From assembly GCF_022163125.1 (NCBI RefSeq), contig NZ_CP091881.1, positions 3,534,001-3,598,000 of the forward strand: a stretch of 64,000 bases of DNA. The letters are read 5' to 3'. The position numbers and the translations under genes were made by a program. The stretch is from Paenibacillus sp. HWE-109. GTDB lineage: Bacteria; Bacillota; Bacilli; Paenibacillales; NBRC-103111. Position 1 is the first letter of the stretch. Every line of letters begins with the position of its first letter. Below are positions 1 through 8,873 of the stretch, one piece after another. The notes below the pieces were generated by a model. It was not told where the DNA came from and made no database searches. It saw only the letters and a list, made by a program, of their open reading frames with translations.

Positions 1-963
1 CGGAAGCTCTTCGTCACCCGATATACCTAGCGTCATCTTATAAGTATCGCCTTCCCACGAATGGGAATCGGTCACAACATAGAATGCGCCGACGATATTC
101 GTTAGTGCTTCCCGCACATAGACCGCCACTCCTGACGTAACACTGGCGTCACCGAGCGCGGTTACATTCGCGTCATCATTAATAACGGACTTTGCTTCGA
201 GCAGCGTCTTCGCTAATTGTTCAAGTTGCGACCGTGTTAAATCGGAATCTGCGCGTTCGAGATGCTGCATAATGCCGAATTTCTTAATGACCGCTTCATC
301 CTTAACCGTAAACTCGATCGGTTTTTTTTCTTCGTCGCCGCCCATAACCCTGATTTGATTGCGCATATCCTCGATAGATAACGCGTAAGAAGCGTCGAGT
401 ATATTCGTAGAATCGTCAAGTATGAATCCGACGACTTTTTCACCGCGTTCTATAACGTTAAGGAGTCCGTTTGCAGACTGTACCCAAAACCGACGCCCCG
501 TTTGTTTCCGCGTCTCAGTTAATGCGGTCGTTATCATATCCCACAACGACATATCACGGAGAACAAGCTTCGGAATTACGTATCCGGTGTCTGTAATGTC
601 TCCGATATCAATGCCGAAGTCATCGCACAGTTCCCGCACAATAGCGGAAGCCTTCATATTCGTGAACTTACGCGTATCGATTGACTTCGTTAAATAGACC
701 GCCTCATCATACGCTGTAATCTGCATAGAGCCGCCCGCATTAACGGAATGGGAGAAAATGACTCCGCGGAATATCTCTACGTTATCAGAAAGAAGTAGCA
801 ATTGCTTACCGAGTTCGACCGTTAACGCTTGGCTGTTTCCGTCTATCGTGTTCTTAATCGCGATATCAAGTTTACGGTAGGCTTGCGTAATATCGCCGGA
901 CCAGTTAACGGATGTGACTAGCGGGTCAATAATCGTATCTTCGTAGATTACGGAAATTGTCAC
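1..963 (-). CDS. Baseplate hub protein, XkdQ/gp27-like (partial, C terminus outside window)
   Basis: The frame is open from a GTG at 963 to the window edge, so about 320 N-terminal residues are seen and the end is missing. The product matches the XkdQ family of PBSX-type contractile tails, which forms the central hub under the tube (T4 gp27-like fold). Visible landmarks are the start VTISVIYEDTI, the early NWSGDITQAYRKLD stretch, an ERGEKVVGF segment and DSHSWEGDTYKMTLG near the edge. The GTG overlaps the TGA of the upstream LysM gene, consistent with translational coupling. Family is fairly secure; exact hub role is from relatives. Confidence 0.8.
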   Translation of the reverse strand, partial: MTISVIYEDTIIDPLVTSVNWSGDITQAYRKLDIAIKNTIDGNSQALTVELGKQLLLLSDNVEIFRGVIFSHSVNAGGSMQITAYDEAVYLTKSIDTRKFTNMKASAIVRELCDDFGIDIGDITDTGYVIPKLVLRDMSLWDMITTALTETRKQTGRRFWVQSANGLLNVIERGEKVVGFILDDSTNILDASYALSIEDMRNQIRVMGGDEEKKPIEFTVKDEAVIKKFGIMQHLERADSDLTRSQLEQLAKTLLEAKSVINDDANVTALGDASVTSGVAVYVREALTNIVGAFYVVTDSHSWEGDTYKMTLGISGDEELP

Positions 964-1634
964 GGTATCGATAACACCTGCCCAGCGTATATCAAATTCG
1001 GATTCCGACCGATAGTCACTTTATTCGCGTCATAAATCTCAGGCCAACGGTCTCCGTCGACATAGACTATGTGCGCGATTTTCGTAAGATTGTCGCCTTC
1101 CTTTACCGTATAAGACGATACTAATGGGACCGCCACTCCGACGCGCGTTTCTTGTCCGGAAACATATGCGGAGGCCATTAAAACGCCATCCGCCGCTTTC
1201 TCCGTAACCGACTTAAGCTCAGTAAAACGGTACGCTTTGAGCGAAATACTGTAGAATATGTCTCCGACGTGGCCGGCGCGAGCCTCATACGTAAAGGAGC
1301 GCACCGTTACTGGTATGTTTACGGAACCCGTTATCGTCAATCGAATAGGACGCCGCGTCTCGATCCAACTTTCAATTAAGTTAACGGCGTCTTGCGGACT
1401 CGGAATATCGGAATACTCGCAATAAGACGAGTTATAATCACGCGGAAAAAACGAAGAAAACGAATATTCCCGTAGCCGATCCGATCCGATTACGGTCAAC
1501 TCGCCTAATTGCGTCGTCATTACGTCATCATATCCGTGTGTTTTAGCAATGCGGACAGATTCGGGATTGACCGGAAGGCGTAGCATTTCAGCACCGTTAT
1601 TGTACGTCAGCCAAAATTGGAGTTCGTTTATCAT
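960..1634 (-). CDS. LysM-domain tail/baseplate protein, XkdP-like
   Basis: About 224 residues. The N-terminal part (INELQFWLTYNN, then LPVNPESV) is typical of XkdP-type phage proteins, and the C terminus carries one LysM module (YTVKEGDNLTKIAHIVYVDG, then WPEIYDANK and IYAGQVLSIP). LysM binds peptidoglycan; in contractile tails this protein sits between tape measure and hub. The ATG at 1634 overlaps the tape measure stop (ATGA) and follows a GAGAGGGG ribosome site; a longer frame exists upstream but would overlap the tape measure further. Placed between tape measure and hub exactly as in PBSX. Confidence 0.85.
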   Translation of the reverse strand: MINELQFWLTYNNGAEMLRLPVNPESVRIAKTHGYDDVMTTQLGELTVIGSDRLREYSFSSFFPRDYNSSYCEYSDIPSPQDAVNLIESWIETRRPIRLTITGSVNIPVTVRSFTYEARAGHVGDIFYSISLKAYRFTELKSVTEKAADGVLMASAYVSGQETRVGVAVPLVSSYTVKEGDNLTKIAHIVYVDGDRWPEIYDANKVTIGRNPNLIYAGQVLSIP

Positions 1635-3622
1635 CGCGCTACCGCCCCTCTCGCTTCCCACGCTTGAGTCGCGAGTGCTTTCGCAATAGCGTCGATATCG
1701 TTGTCGGAACGAACATTAAACGTGTTCCCTGTAACGAGGACACTGCTACCCGATCCGTTACCCATTCGACGCTTATCTGCGTCAGTTTTCGTCAATACTT
1801 CCTCGTCTACATGTAAACGCGCAGTGTAACCGTTGTAAGGTACGCGCGATAATCCGCCAGCGTGTCCGTTAGGGACTTGCGGACCTTGCGTAGGATTTGC
1901 TTTCTTATAATCGAGTAGTGCTTTACCTCCGAGCACTTTACCGTTCTCATCGCGAATGACTTCTGGATGGAGCAGTCTATTAAGCGGAGCGAGGAAGTTT
2001 TCGATTCCGGCAGACGCGCCTTTTTCCTTAAACACCGCCGCATCCGATTGAATATCGTTCGAAATTTGTCTAACTGCGCCGATGCTTCCAGAACCGATCG
2101 CTATTGCAGCCGCGGCTTTTACCGCTGGACCACCAGGCGTTGCAATATACGTCATTAACGCAGCCATTTTCGGATTCTCATTTGCGAATTGCTCAAGTCC
2201 TGATAGCATCCCGCTCGCAAGTGATTTACCTAAGTTTACACCAACCGCTCCGAGCTTCTCACTAGAGTTAGATAGCGCTGTGCTAACGAACCCGATTAGT
2301 GCGCTTGTTGCATTCTCGATTTGTTTTGATCCGCCATTGTTGTACCAGAAATCAAATGTCTTTTTTAAGTCGCTAATGACGAATTCAAACTTTTGCTGAA
2401 ACGTACCCAGATCGCGAAACGACTGATTATCGATAAAGTGCTCCTTTAGGTAACGTTTAGCCCCGTCAGCCATACGCTCCATCGCCGCTGTAATCTGCGG
2501 TGTCTTAGCGTTTACGTAATCACCAAGCGCGTTAAATGTCGCCTTGATCGCGGGGAGTAACGGCTTGACCGCCTGTATCTGCAACGTCTCTATCGCGCCT
2601 TTAAACTGCTCAATAGCTCCTCTTCCGTTGTCCATTTTCTCCTTTGCGACCCTATACGCCGTTACGTTACTCATTTCGTCATAGAACTTCCTAACGCCAT
2701 CCGCGCCTTCTTCGTAAAGGATGTTACCGGCTCGAATCGCATCTGTACCGAACATCGCTTCCAACGCCGCTTGGCGCTGCATATCATTCATACTTCCGAG
2801 TGACTTACGCAAAGTATCCGCCACATTTGCTAGTGATTCGATTTTACCGCTCGCTGTGAAAAACTTATTGCCGGTGCCGTTCGTTGTTATGCCGAGTTTG
2901 TTGAATAGCGCGATTTGTTCCTTTGTTCCTGGCTGCAAGTTCTGCAACATCGTTTTCAGTGATGTCCCTGCGTCTGAACCTTTAATCCCGTTATTTGCGA
3001 AAAGTCCCATCGCAATATTTGTATCCTCAAAGTTCATACCAATTCCTGCCGCAACGGAAGAAACCGCAGCTAATGATTGGCGGAGGTCCTGTACACCTGT
3101 TGCGGAGGCGTTAGCTGTACCTGCGAGAAGATCCGAAGCACGGGCCGCTGTCATTCCGTCTTTCTTAAACGCGTTCAGCGCCGTACTCATTGTTTCCGCA
3201 GCTTCGGCTAGTCCAAGCCCGCCCGCTGTTGCGAGGTTTAGCGCAGCCTCTAGTCCGCCGGCCTTAACGGTCGCAGGCGATAGGCCCGCTTTCAGAAGTT
3301 CCTCGATACCGGACGCAGCTTCGAGTGCTGAGTACTTCGTCTTAGCGCCCATTGATAGCGCGAGGTCTTCCATCTGCTTCATTTCGTCAGCGGTTGCGCC
3401 AGTTAACGCTTTAATTGTCGACAACTCCGCTTCAAAATCGAGCGCCTTGCTGAACGACTTGGTCGCGATAGCTGCCACACCTAATCCGCTCGTTAAGAGC
3501 CCGACGGCCGCAGACACACCAGTAATTTTCGCAGCCATTGCGCCCATCGAATTCATCGCACGCATGGCCGGCGCAGTCATATTGTCAATTAACCGTAGCC
3601 TAGCAATTAAATCGAACGCGAT
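1631..3622 (-). CDS. Tail tape measure protein (probable ATC start)
   Basis: About 663 residues. The first half is the PhageMin_Tail core (ALDFEAELSTIKALTGATAD, LAGTANASATGVQDL, GIGMNFEDTNIAMGLFANNG), the rest is helical with Ala/Gly-rich hydrophobic stretches. It sets tail length and is threaded in the tube. The first ATG (3580) has no ribosome site. In the same frame 14 codons upstream an ATC at 3622 lies 9 nt from AAAGGAG and gives the N terminus (M)AFDLIARLRLIDNM, the usual start of this family; an in-frame TGA lies directly before it. The gene follows the frameshifted chaperone, the standard order in siphoviruses and myoviruses. Confidence 0.85.
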   Translation of the reverse strand: MAFDLIARLRLIDNMTAPAMRAMNSMGAMAAKITGVSAAVGLLTSGLGVAAIATKSFSKALDFEAELSTIKALTGATADEMKQMEDLALSMGAKTKYSALEAASGIEELLKAGLSPATVKAGGLEAALNLATAGGLGLAEAAETMSTALNAFKKDGMTAARASDLLAGTANASATGVQDLRQSLAAVSSVAAGIGMNFEDTNIAMGLFANNGIKGSDAGTSLKTMLQNLQPGTKEQIALFNKLGITTNGTGNKFFTASGKIESLANVADTLRKSLGSMNDMQRQAALEAMFGTDAIRAGNILYEEGADGVRKFYDEMSNVTAYRVAKEKMDNGRGAIEQFKGAIETLQIQAVKPLLPAIKATFNALGDYVNAKTPQITAAMERMADGAKRYLKEHFIDNQSFRDLGTFQQKFEFVISDLKKTFDFWYNNGGSKQIENATSALIGFVSTALSNSSEKLGAVGVNLGKSLASGMLSGLEQFANENPKMAALMTYIATPGGPAVKAAAAIAIGSGSIGAVRQISNDIQSDAAVFKEKGASAGIENFLAPLNRLLHPEVIRDENGKVLGGKALLDYKKANPTQGPQVPNGHAGGLSRVPYNGYTARLHVDEEVLTKTDADKRRMGNGSGSSVLVTGNTFNVRSDNDIDAIAKALATQAWEARGAVAR

Positions 3623-3625
3623 ACG

Positions 3626-4176
3626 TCATCTCTCCTTTCTTCGCGCGATTTCCTCGTCCAACTCGATCGCTTCTGACACGATCATGAATCGCCTAACTCG
3701 GATATCCTTCGCGTAAAATTCGTCTGGCGGTATGTTGTGGCGTTGGAATATCCGGTGTACGAGATACGGATATCCGCCCGCCAAAATTAGTTTTTTACGT
3801 CTTCTTCCGCCTCTTCGTCATCGCCGAAACCGGATAATTCCGTACCCGCAGCGTTAATCTTCGCCAACTCACCTGGCAACAACGCTTTGCCTACGCATTC
3901 AACTGCATTAGCTGCGTTATATTTCGCTAACAGCGCCTTATCACCGAAGTCCGGGCTCACGCAGAATTTCACTGCGAGAACAGCGTTAAGGCGATCCGTA
4001 TCAATGACCGATTCCTTACGCGATCCCTTGCCACTTACTTGCGTACATTGCTCACGCGCTTTTTCGAGATCCTTCGTACTAATCGCTTTAATGCGGAAAT
4101 TAACGCCGAGGCGCTTAATGTAAACGTCCTGTTCGATTTCTAAATTTGCGGATAATAGCGCTTGTAATGCGTCCAT
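3626..4176 (-). CDS. Tail assembly chaperone, -1 frameshift long form (G-T type)
   Basis: Slipping back one base at A-AAA-AAC (3796 to 3790) bypasses the TAA and adds about 54 residues beginning KKLILAGGYPYLVHRIFQ and ending ELDEEIARRKER, stopping at 3626-3628. The added part, with PPDEFYAKD followed by a helix ending in a basic tail, is the typical T domain that contacts the tape measure. It has no good start codon of its own, which supports production only as a fusion. The stop overlaps the leader of the tape measure gene (ATC at 3622). Confidence 0.85.
3787..4176 (-). CDS. Tail assembly chaperone, short form (XkdN-like)
   Basis: 129 residues starting with ATG behind a CGGAGGAATAC ribosome site, ending in an acidic DDEEAEEDV tail. 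Short acidic proteins between tube and tape measure are the G-type tail assembly chaperones, which coat the tape measure during tail polymerisation. The zero-frame stop follows immediately after a slippery A-AAA-AAC heptamer, and a second frame continues downstream, so this is the major short product of a frameshifted pair. Family by position, size and composition plus the frameshift. Confidence 0.85.
   Translation of the reverse strand: MDALQALLSANLEIEQDVYIKRLGVNFRIKAISTKDLEKAREQCTQVSGKGSRKESVIDTDRLNAVLAVKFCVSPDFGDKALLAKYNAANAVECVGKALLPGELAKINAAGTELSGFGDDEEAEEDVKN
3790..3796 (-). other. Programmed -1 ribosomal frameshift site A AAA AAC
   Basis: On the minus strand the heptamer A-AAA-AAC is in the correct X-XXY-YYZ register (zero-frame codons GTA AAA AAC TAA). 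The -1 frame is open for the whole 160 bases to the tape measure leader and encodes a conserved-looking T extension. The stop codon directly after the heptamer is typical for such sites. Confidence 0.88.
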
Positions 4177-4211
4177 GTATGTATTCCTCCGTTAAGGTTA
4201 ATTTTCGAAAT

Positions 4212-4252
4212 TAAAAACGCAGCCTAGCGCTTAAATAGCGTCAGACTGCGTT
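4212..4252 (-). terminator. Intrinsic terminator after tail tube gene
   Basis: Minus-strand hairpin with ACGCAG/CTGCGT outer and CGC/GCG inner pairing, followed by TTTTTAAT. It lies between the tube gene and the chaperone gene, so chaperone and tape measure expression could be lowered relative to tube. Confidence 0.7.
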
Positions 4253-4265
4253 AACTTACGTAACT

Positions 4266-4706
4266 CTAAGATGCCGAAATTTTATCGAGATACTCCCAGT
4301 CGTCATAGACGAAGGGCCATTCCTGCTCAACGATCGAGCCACTTTCGAATTTCATAACGTCAATTTTCGTAAACTGCACGCCCTTAAGCCGTACGCGCTC
4401 ATAGCCGTAAGCTTCCGGATCTTTCAGCGCGAGGATGAGCTCACATACGAAAGCGCCTCGTTTATCGTCCATAGCTTGCGCGATTTGCTCGGCAAACTCC
4501 GTCGTCACCTTATAGCCGCCGATACTGCCGGACATCTCGATCGCGCCGAGCTTGTTGCCCACACGCCGAGTACCACTACGTTTAATTTTTTCGTAGGAAA
4601 TATCGACGCTGGCTTCCGCTTTATAAAAATTCGTCAGCCAAACGCCATCTCTCCAGATTTCACCGAAATGTCCCTGAATGGAACGCGTTGGATCTAATAC
4701 TGGCAT
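4266..4706 (-). CDS. Tail tube protein, XkdM-like
   Basis: 146 residues, ATG start. The sequence MPVLDPTRSIQGHFGEIW, then ERVRLKGVQFTKIDVMKFE, matches the XkdM family, the inner tube subunit of PBSX-type contractile tails (gp19/Hcp-like fold). It directly follows the sheath gene, as in all related myoviruses, and is followed by a terminator, fitting its need for high copy number. Confidence 0.88.
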   Translation of the reverse strand: MPVLDPTRSIQGHFGEIWRDGVWLTNFYKAEASVDISYEKIKRSGTRRVGNKLGAIEMSGSIGGYKVTTEFAEQIAQAMDDKRGAFVCELILALKDPEAYGYERVRLKGVQFTKIDVMKFESGSIVEQEWPFVYDDWEYLDKISAS

Positions 4707-4728
4707 CGTTACACCGTCCCTTCGTTGT

Positions 4729-5781
4729 TTATACGGAAATCGTTAAGAAGATCCGTTCCATACTATCGATCTCGACGTAGCTAATCAGCAAATAAACGCG
4801 ATCACCTACGCTTTGGAATTGCGGATCAAGTCCGACGGAAATCGCGCGCAATACGCCCGCATCCTCCAACGTTTCGAGGTACGCCTTTACAGCAGAAATA
4901 AGCGCCGCCTGACCGTCCGCGTCGTTATTGATTTGTCCGATATAGGAATCCGCCGCCGTCTTCGTAATATCGTTGCTGATCGCTTGTCGCGCGCGCATCG
5001 ATCGGATTTTCTTAACGGACGTTACAAGTCCCTGTTCGACCTTTACCTTTTCGCCATCATTCGTAAGCACGAGCGAACCCGCTGCCAATGCCGCCACGAC
5101 TTCCGAGTTTGTATAACGCTTGTTCACGTCAGCCACCGGCGCGACTTTGTACGTGATCGAACGGTTAATCGGAGTGCCTGCGATAAGTCCTGCGACATAA
5201 GGCGCGTAGACTCCGGACGAAACCGCTGATCCGTTAATTACCGTACCTACTGTCACGTTAACCGCGTAATCATCAAGTAACCGTACTGAGCGCGCATTGC
5301 CTGTTGCTGGCGTTTGATCGTCTGCGGCAGCTACCGCTCCGAATACCGCTAGGAAATGCTTGCCTGCCGCACGATTCGCGGTAACCCACGTTAGCGTGGA
5401 ATCCTGAATAGGCGCTGTTACCTCGCCATCAAAAACGTGAACGTTAAATGGGCGCGTGTCGAAAGCTGTGCGCGCGTCAAGGTAATCGGTAGCGGTCGCA
5501 CTTGCCGGCAACGTATAAACGAGCACCTCTCTCGCACCGCCTTGTAACGCGTATTTAATCGACGCAATGTTAGAAGCGCCGAACAGCGCCGTTGCATCCG
5601 TCTCGTTCTCCACGGTGTAGAACGTTTTAACTGACGCGGTTCCGCCCGTGATTGCTTTCAACGGAATCGCTACCGTACCGCGCGTTCCGCCCTTAATCTG
5701 CGCTACTGCGGCACTTTTGAAATTAATGTATAAGCCCGGCCTAACCGGCAGGGACGTAGGGTCCCATGTTCCACCCGCCAT
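4729..5781 (-). CDS. Tail sheath protein, XkdK-like
   Basis: 350 residues, ATG behind AAGGAGGCC. N terminus MAGGTWDPTSLPVRPGLYIN and the central segments GGAREVLVYTLP and INRSITYKVAPV are typical of XkdK sheath proteins; the C-terminal part DPQFQSVGDRVYLLISYVEID contains the strand exchange arm region. It forms the contractile outer cylinder. The presence of sheath plus tube makes this phage a myovirus type. Confidence 0.92.
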   Translation of the reverse strand: MAGGTWDPTSLPVRPGLYINFKSAAVAQIKGGTRGTVAIPLKAITGGTASVKTFYTVENETDATALFGASNIASIKYALQGGAREVLVYTLPASATATDYLDARTAFDTRPFNVHVFDGEVTAPIQDSTLTWVTANRAAGKHFLAVFGAVAAADDQTPATGNARSVRLLDDYAVNVTVGTVINGSAVSSGVYAPYVAGLIAGTPINRSITYKVAPVADVNKRYTNSEVVAALAAGSLVLTNDGEKVKVEQGLVTSVKKIRSMRARQAISNDITKTAADSYIGQINNDADGQAALISAVKAYLETLEDAGVLRAISVGLDPQFQSVGDRVYLLISYVEIDSMERIFLTISV

Positions 5782-5793
5782 TTTGTGGCCTCC

Positions 5794-6222
5794 TTAAATC
5801 CGTATATTTACGTGCATAATTTTATCTGCGTTCTCGTATGCAGCCATCGATTTCATTTCGCGTGTAATGGCCGTCAAGATACCGACACTGGCGTAGACGC
5901 CTTCCGCCGACTTAAACGGCATTCCATACGCGAATGAGTCTGCGTAGATTTTGTCGATGACCTTCACGGAATAAATAGCGCTACTGAGTTCGTCCATCTT
6001 CGCGAGCACGTCCTGCGCTGAAGCACCGAAGTATACGATTTGATATTCGCGCTCAGTTCGCCAACTTACGTTAGTCTCCGTTGTTCTACGATCATTTTGA
6101 AGCTGCGTAACGAACGTGTTTGCATCGGGCTTGAGCGGCGCCGTCTGTTTAAACATATGAGCCGACGGGAATTTCTGCGCGATGAATGCATCAATCGAAG
6201 TAATATCGTTAATTAGCGTCAC
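5794..6222 (-). CDS. Probable tail terminator / tail completion protein
   Basis: 142 residues, GTG start behind GGAGGGGATTCTAGC. Begins MTLINDITSIDAFIAQKFPS and has the mixed alpha/beta look of gpU-type tail terminator proteins (WRTEREYQIVYFGAS core). Located between the HK97-gp10-like gene and sheath, where the tail terminator of PBSX-like phages lies. It would cap the tube at the head-proximal end. Assignment rests mainly on position and size. Confidence 0.6.
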   Translation of the reverse strand: MTLINDITSIDAFIAQKFPSAHMFKQTAPLKPDANTFVTQLQNDRRTTETNVSWRTEREYQIVYFGASAQDVLAKMDELSSAIYSVKVIDKIYADSFAYGMPFKSAEGVYASVGILTAITREMKSMAAYENADKIMHVNIRI

Positions 6223-6223
6223 G

Positions 6224-6697
6224 CTAGAATCCCCTCCGCCTTATACCGTCACGAATAGCGGCCTCTAACTCACGCTTCCAACGTTCTCCGTTGTCTTCCA
6301 TAGGCTTATCGAGAAACTCCGGAATCGTGCCGGACGTCGTCGGATTCTTAAACGATTTACCGTGGACCTGCGGAAATACGTCGTGAATATACTCCGCATA
6401 GTCAAACGTACCGCCGTGGCCGCTCTCGATCGCCGTAACCGAAATCTCACCGGTTAATTTACCGGATTCCACGTCGACTACCGAATGGATGCCGCGCCTT
6501 AAAGTACCGTGTTTGAGCGGTGCGAGATCCGTTGATTGCGCCTTCCACTCGTCCATTACGTCTTCCAGTCCAGTTCGCGCTCCGTTGCCGGCAGCGTCCG
6601 CAAGCCTTCGCCCATACCCACGGAAAAACGTTCCAATCAGGTTTTGTACAAACGAGCCTGGACGGTTTAAATCGATATCGATACGATTACTCGCCAT
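6224..6697 (-). CDS. HK97 gp10-like head-tail joining / tail completion protein
   Basis: 157 residues, ATG start, ending one base before the next gene. Basic, with the GTLRRGIHSVVDV and YAEYIHDVFPQ segments characteristic of HK97-gp10-like neck proteins. It lies between the predicted stopper and the tail terminator, the normal place of such proteins. Confidence 0.65.
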   Translation of the reverse strand: MASNRIDIDLNRPGSFVQNLIGTFFRGYGRRLADAAGNGARTGLEDVMDEWKAQSTDLAPLKHGTLRRGIHSVVDVESGKLTGEISVTAIESGHGGTFDYAEYIHDVFPQVHGKSFKNPTTSGTIPEFLDKPMEDNGERWKRELEAAIRDGIRRRGF

Positions 6698-6698
6698 A

Positions 6699-7016
6699 TC
6701 AGACGTACACCTCCGTTAGTACCGGCTTGCCCGATAACATGCGTTTTACATCGATTTTCAGCGGCTTCCGCGCGACCGTCACACCGTATTCGTTCGTGTA
6801 CGTAATCGTGTCGTCGTAGCTGAAATCCGCGTACTTATCAACGTAAATCACAAGCGTCGTTGTTGCCTCTTCGCCGTAGCGGTTAACGACCGTTTTTGTC
6901 ATCTCCGTAACGCGTGCCTTTATTTCAACGGTTTCGCCCGTCACTGGTACGCCCCATGAGTCGAGTGAGCCTGCGCGGTCAACCGTAATCCTTTGCTTCA
7001 GTGGGATTAACGCCAC
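6699..7016 (-). CDS. Putative head completion (stopper-like) protein
   Basis: 105 residues, mostly beta by composition, GTG start. The alternation of short strands (QRITVDRAG, TVEIKARVTEM, TLVIYVDKYADF) and its place between connector and gp10-like genes fit a stopper-type head completion protein as in SPP1 gp16 relatives. No diagnostic motif is visible, so the role is inferred from synteny. Confidence 0.5.
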   Translation of the reverse strand: MALIPLKQRITVDRAGSLDSWGVPVTGETVEIKARVTEMTKTVVNRYGEEATTTLVIYVDKYADFSYDDTITYTNEYGVTVARKPLKIDVKRMLSGKPVLTEVYV

Positions 7017-7017
7017 G

Positions 7018-7416
7018 TCACACCACCGTCCAAGCTACGCTGCGTTTCGAAAGCTTAACGCCATTTTCCGCGCCAATTAGGTCGAGCGCTGCCTGCGGGA
7101 TAAACTTCGCGACGTCGCTACCGGCCGAATTAACTGACGCATCCTTAAACTGAAACGAAGCGACTCCAGATAGCGAGAACTGCGTAACTCCTTGCTGTTG
7201 CAAACGATTTGTATCGTTAAACACCGTTGCTAGTACGTTAGCGAATTCATATACGGCTGCGTCCGGTATCGTGTATTTCGGATATTTTGTGGTCAGCGTC
7301 CGATTAGCTACGTTTACAATCCGTAATTTTTTAGCTTCGTCACTGTCCGTCCAATCCTCAACATCGATACAGTTCTGCGCGATATACTCATCCGCGTTCC
7401 CTACATTTGCGGCCAT
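7018..7416 (-). CDS. Putative head-tail connector (adaptor) protein
   Basis: 132 residues, ATG after a GGGGGTGGGCT ribosome site. Helical N-terminal half (VNVANRTLTTKYPKYTIPD) with a region reading SGVASFQFKD, seen in gp15/gp6-type connectors. It sits between the small head gene and the stopper candidate. Confidence 0.55.
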   Translation of the reverse strand: MAANVGNADEYIAQNCIDVEDWTDSDEAKKLRIVNVANRTLTTKYPKYTIPDAAVYEFANVLATVFNDTNRLQQQGVTQFSLSGVASFQFKDASVNSAGSDVAKFIPQAALDLIGAENGVKLSKRSVAWTVV

Positions 7417-7430
7417 TAGCCCACCCCCGA

Positions 7431-7625
7431 TTATTTAACGGAGGCTTTACGCGTTGATGGCGCTTTTGGCGTTGTTTCCTCCGAGTCTTTTACCGCGTCA
7501 GATAGCGTATCTAAGGCCGCAATCTCTTCAGCGATATCCGTGCGATACTCACCTGCGTAAAATTTCCGTAATTCTCCGTTAACGTAGAACGAAAGTTCCG
7601 CGTAACGTGACGTATACTTTGTCAT
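7431..7625 (-). CDS. Small conserved head-region protein
   Basis: 64 residues, ATG start. Begins MTKYTSRYAELSFYVNGE and ends in a Lys/Thr/Ser-rich tail. Short proteins with the FYVNGE-like stretch occur between capsid and connector genes of Gram-positive phages; function unknown. Confidence 0.65.
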   Translation of the reverse strand: MTKYTSRYAELSFYVNGELRKFYAGEYRTDIAEEIAALDTLSDAVKDSEETTPKAPSTRKASVK

Positions 7626-7640
7626 CGTTAACCTCCGAAA

Positions 7641-7680
7641 AATAAGAGCCCGTAACCATTACGCTACAGGCTCGTTTATT
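7641..7680 (-). terminator. Intrinsic terminator after major capsid gene
   Basis: Minus-strand stem GAGCCTGTA/TACGGGCTC (one G-T pair) with a run TTATTTTT after it, just downstream of the capsid stop codon. Confidence 0.75.
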
Positions 7681-7689
7681 TGCGTTTAA

Positions 7690-8787
7690 TTACGCTAAGT
7701 TTTTGATACGAGCGTGCGCTTTCTCTTGCTCGAATTGCAGCGTATATTCACCGACAAGCATACCGGTTGTGTAATCTCCTTTGTCTCCGAGGAACTTGTG
7801 GAAGAATTCGCGACCAACAAGCGGACGGATAGCGAGACGGTTCGTATCGACAATCAGCAATTCTTTCGCGTCAAGGTTGTTATTCAATACGATTTCGAAC
7901 TGACCGAAGTCAGACGTGAAGTGATCTACGACCTGGCCGCGGCTGTTCTCGGATTGAGAGATCAGAATTTTGTTAGCATCAATCGCGGAGATTGCGCGTT
8001 TTTGTTTTGCAGGAACCATGATTTTATAGTTACCGCCAGAAGCAAATCCGCCTTTCTCGTAAATGGCTTGTAGGCTATCGTTAACGACCGTAGCACTAAC
8101 CGCCGCCGCTGCTGCATCCGTTACGTTCGATTGAATAAACGCGCGAACGCCTTTCATTTGGCGAATTTGACCGTTTTGGAAGCCAAGGCCGTTAATTAGC
8201 GCTTTTTCAAGGGACAGCGCTAGCTCAACTTGTTTCTTTTGCTTCTCGTACTCGTAAAGATCGCTGATTCCATATTGCGTTACAGCCTCGGCGGAACCGG
8301 AGATCTCAATGGAATCATCAAAAATTTGCGTGTAGTTCGAAACGGAAGTACGCGGTTTGTAACGCGCTGTACGAGCGTCAGCACCTTCGGAACCTTCTAC
8401 GAATTGCACCTCGATCTTCGCTTGGTCAGCGATTGCCGCACCTATTGTACTAGCGTATCCACGCGTAACAGTCAGCGTTTTAGTGCCGGAGTTCACAGCG
8501 GTTACGAGGATCAACTCGTCGCCGATTTTAACAACGTGACCAGCGCGGAAAGGAGAATCGTCTACGACAACGATGGAAGTTGCAACGTTCGTAACTGCGC
8601 CGTTAACTTTCGATTCGTCCGCATAGATTTCGTCCTCGAACCATTGGTGGCTCGTTTGCGTTACTGCTTCGGAGAATCCGAGTAGATTCAGAAGCGGTGT
8701 TTGGTGTGGATTGAGCTGGATAATTTCGTCTACGATCGAAAATTTCTTACCAATTAGTGAAGCGTCATAAATAGGGGCTTTTGCCAT
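7690..8787 (-). CDS. Major capsid protein (HK97 fold)
   Basis: 365 residues, ATG 9 nt from AGGAGG. Begins MAKAPIYDASLIGKKFSIVD. Typical capsid features are the FEDEIYADES stretch early, the P-loop-free helical spine region TQYGISDLYEYEKQK, and the C-terminal HFTSDFGQFEIVLNNNLD with EYTLQFEQEKAHARI. It follows the scaffold gene directly and is flanked by terminators on both sides, as expected for the most abundant late product. Confidence 0.9.
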   Translation of the reverse strand: MAKAPIYDASLIGKKFSIVDEIIQLNPHQTPLLNLLGFSEAVTQTSHQWFEDEIYADESKVNGAVTNVATSIVVVDDSPFRAGHVVKIGDELILVTAVNSGTKTLTVTRGYASTIGAAIADQAKIEVQFVEGSEGADARTARYKPRTSVSNYTQIFDDSIEISGSAEAVTQYGISDLYEYEKQKKQVELALSLEKALINGLGFQNGQIRQMKGVRAFIQSNVTDAAAAAVSATVVNDSLQAIYEKGGFASGGNYKIMVPAKQKRAISAIDANKILISQSENSRGQVVDHFTSDFGQFEIVLNNNLDAKELLIVDTNRLAIRPLVGREFFHKFLGDKGDYTTGMLVGEYTLQFEQEKAHARIKNLA

Positions 8788-8831
8788 GGAATAATTCCTC
8801 CTAGAATGTGTGGTTTTTTAATTTTGGAAAT

Positions 8832-8860
8832 AAAAAAGACGACCTCGTTAAAGGCCGTCC
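8832..8860 (-). terminator. Intrinsic terminator between scaffold and capsid genes
   Basis: Minus-strand stem GACGGCC/GGTCGTC (one wobble) with loop TTTAACGA and then TTTTTT. Confidence 0.75.
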
Positions 8861-8873
8861 TCAGTGAATCGCG

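Noticed and set aside
2721..3716. A long plus-strand open frame (331 codons) opposite the tape measure gene
   Set aside because: Exact antisense of a well-supported gene, Ser/Ala-rich translation with no motif and no ribosome site; a codon-bias shadow.
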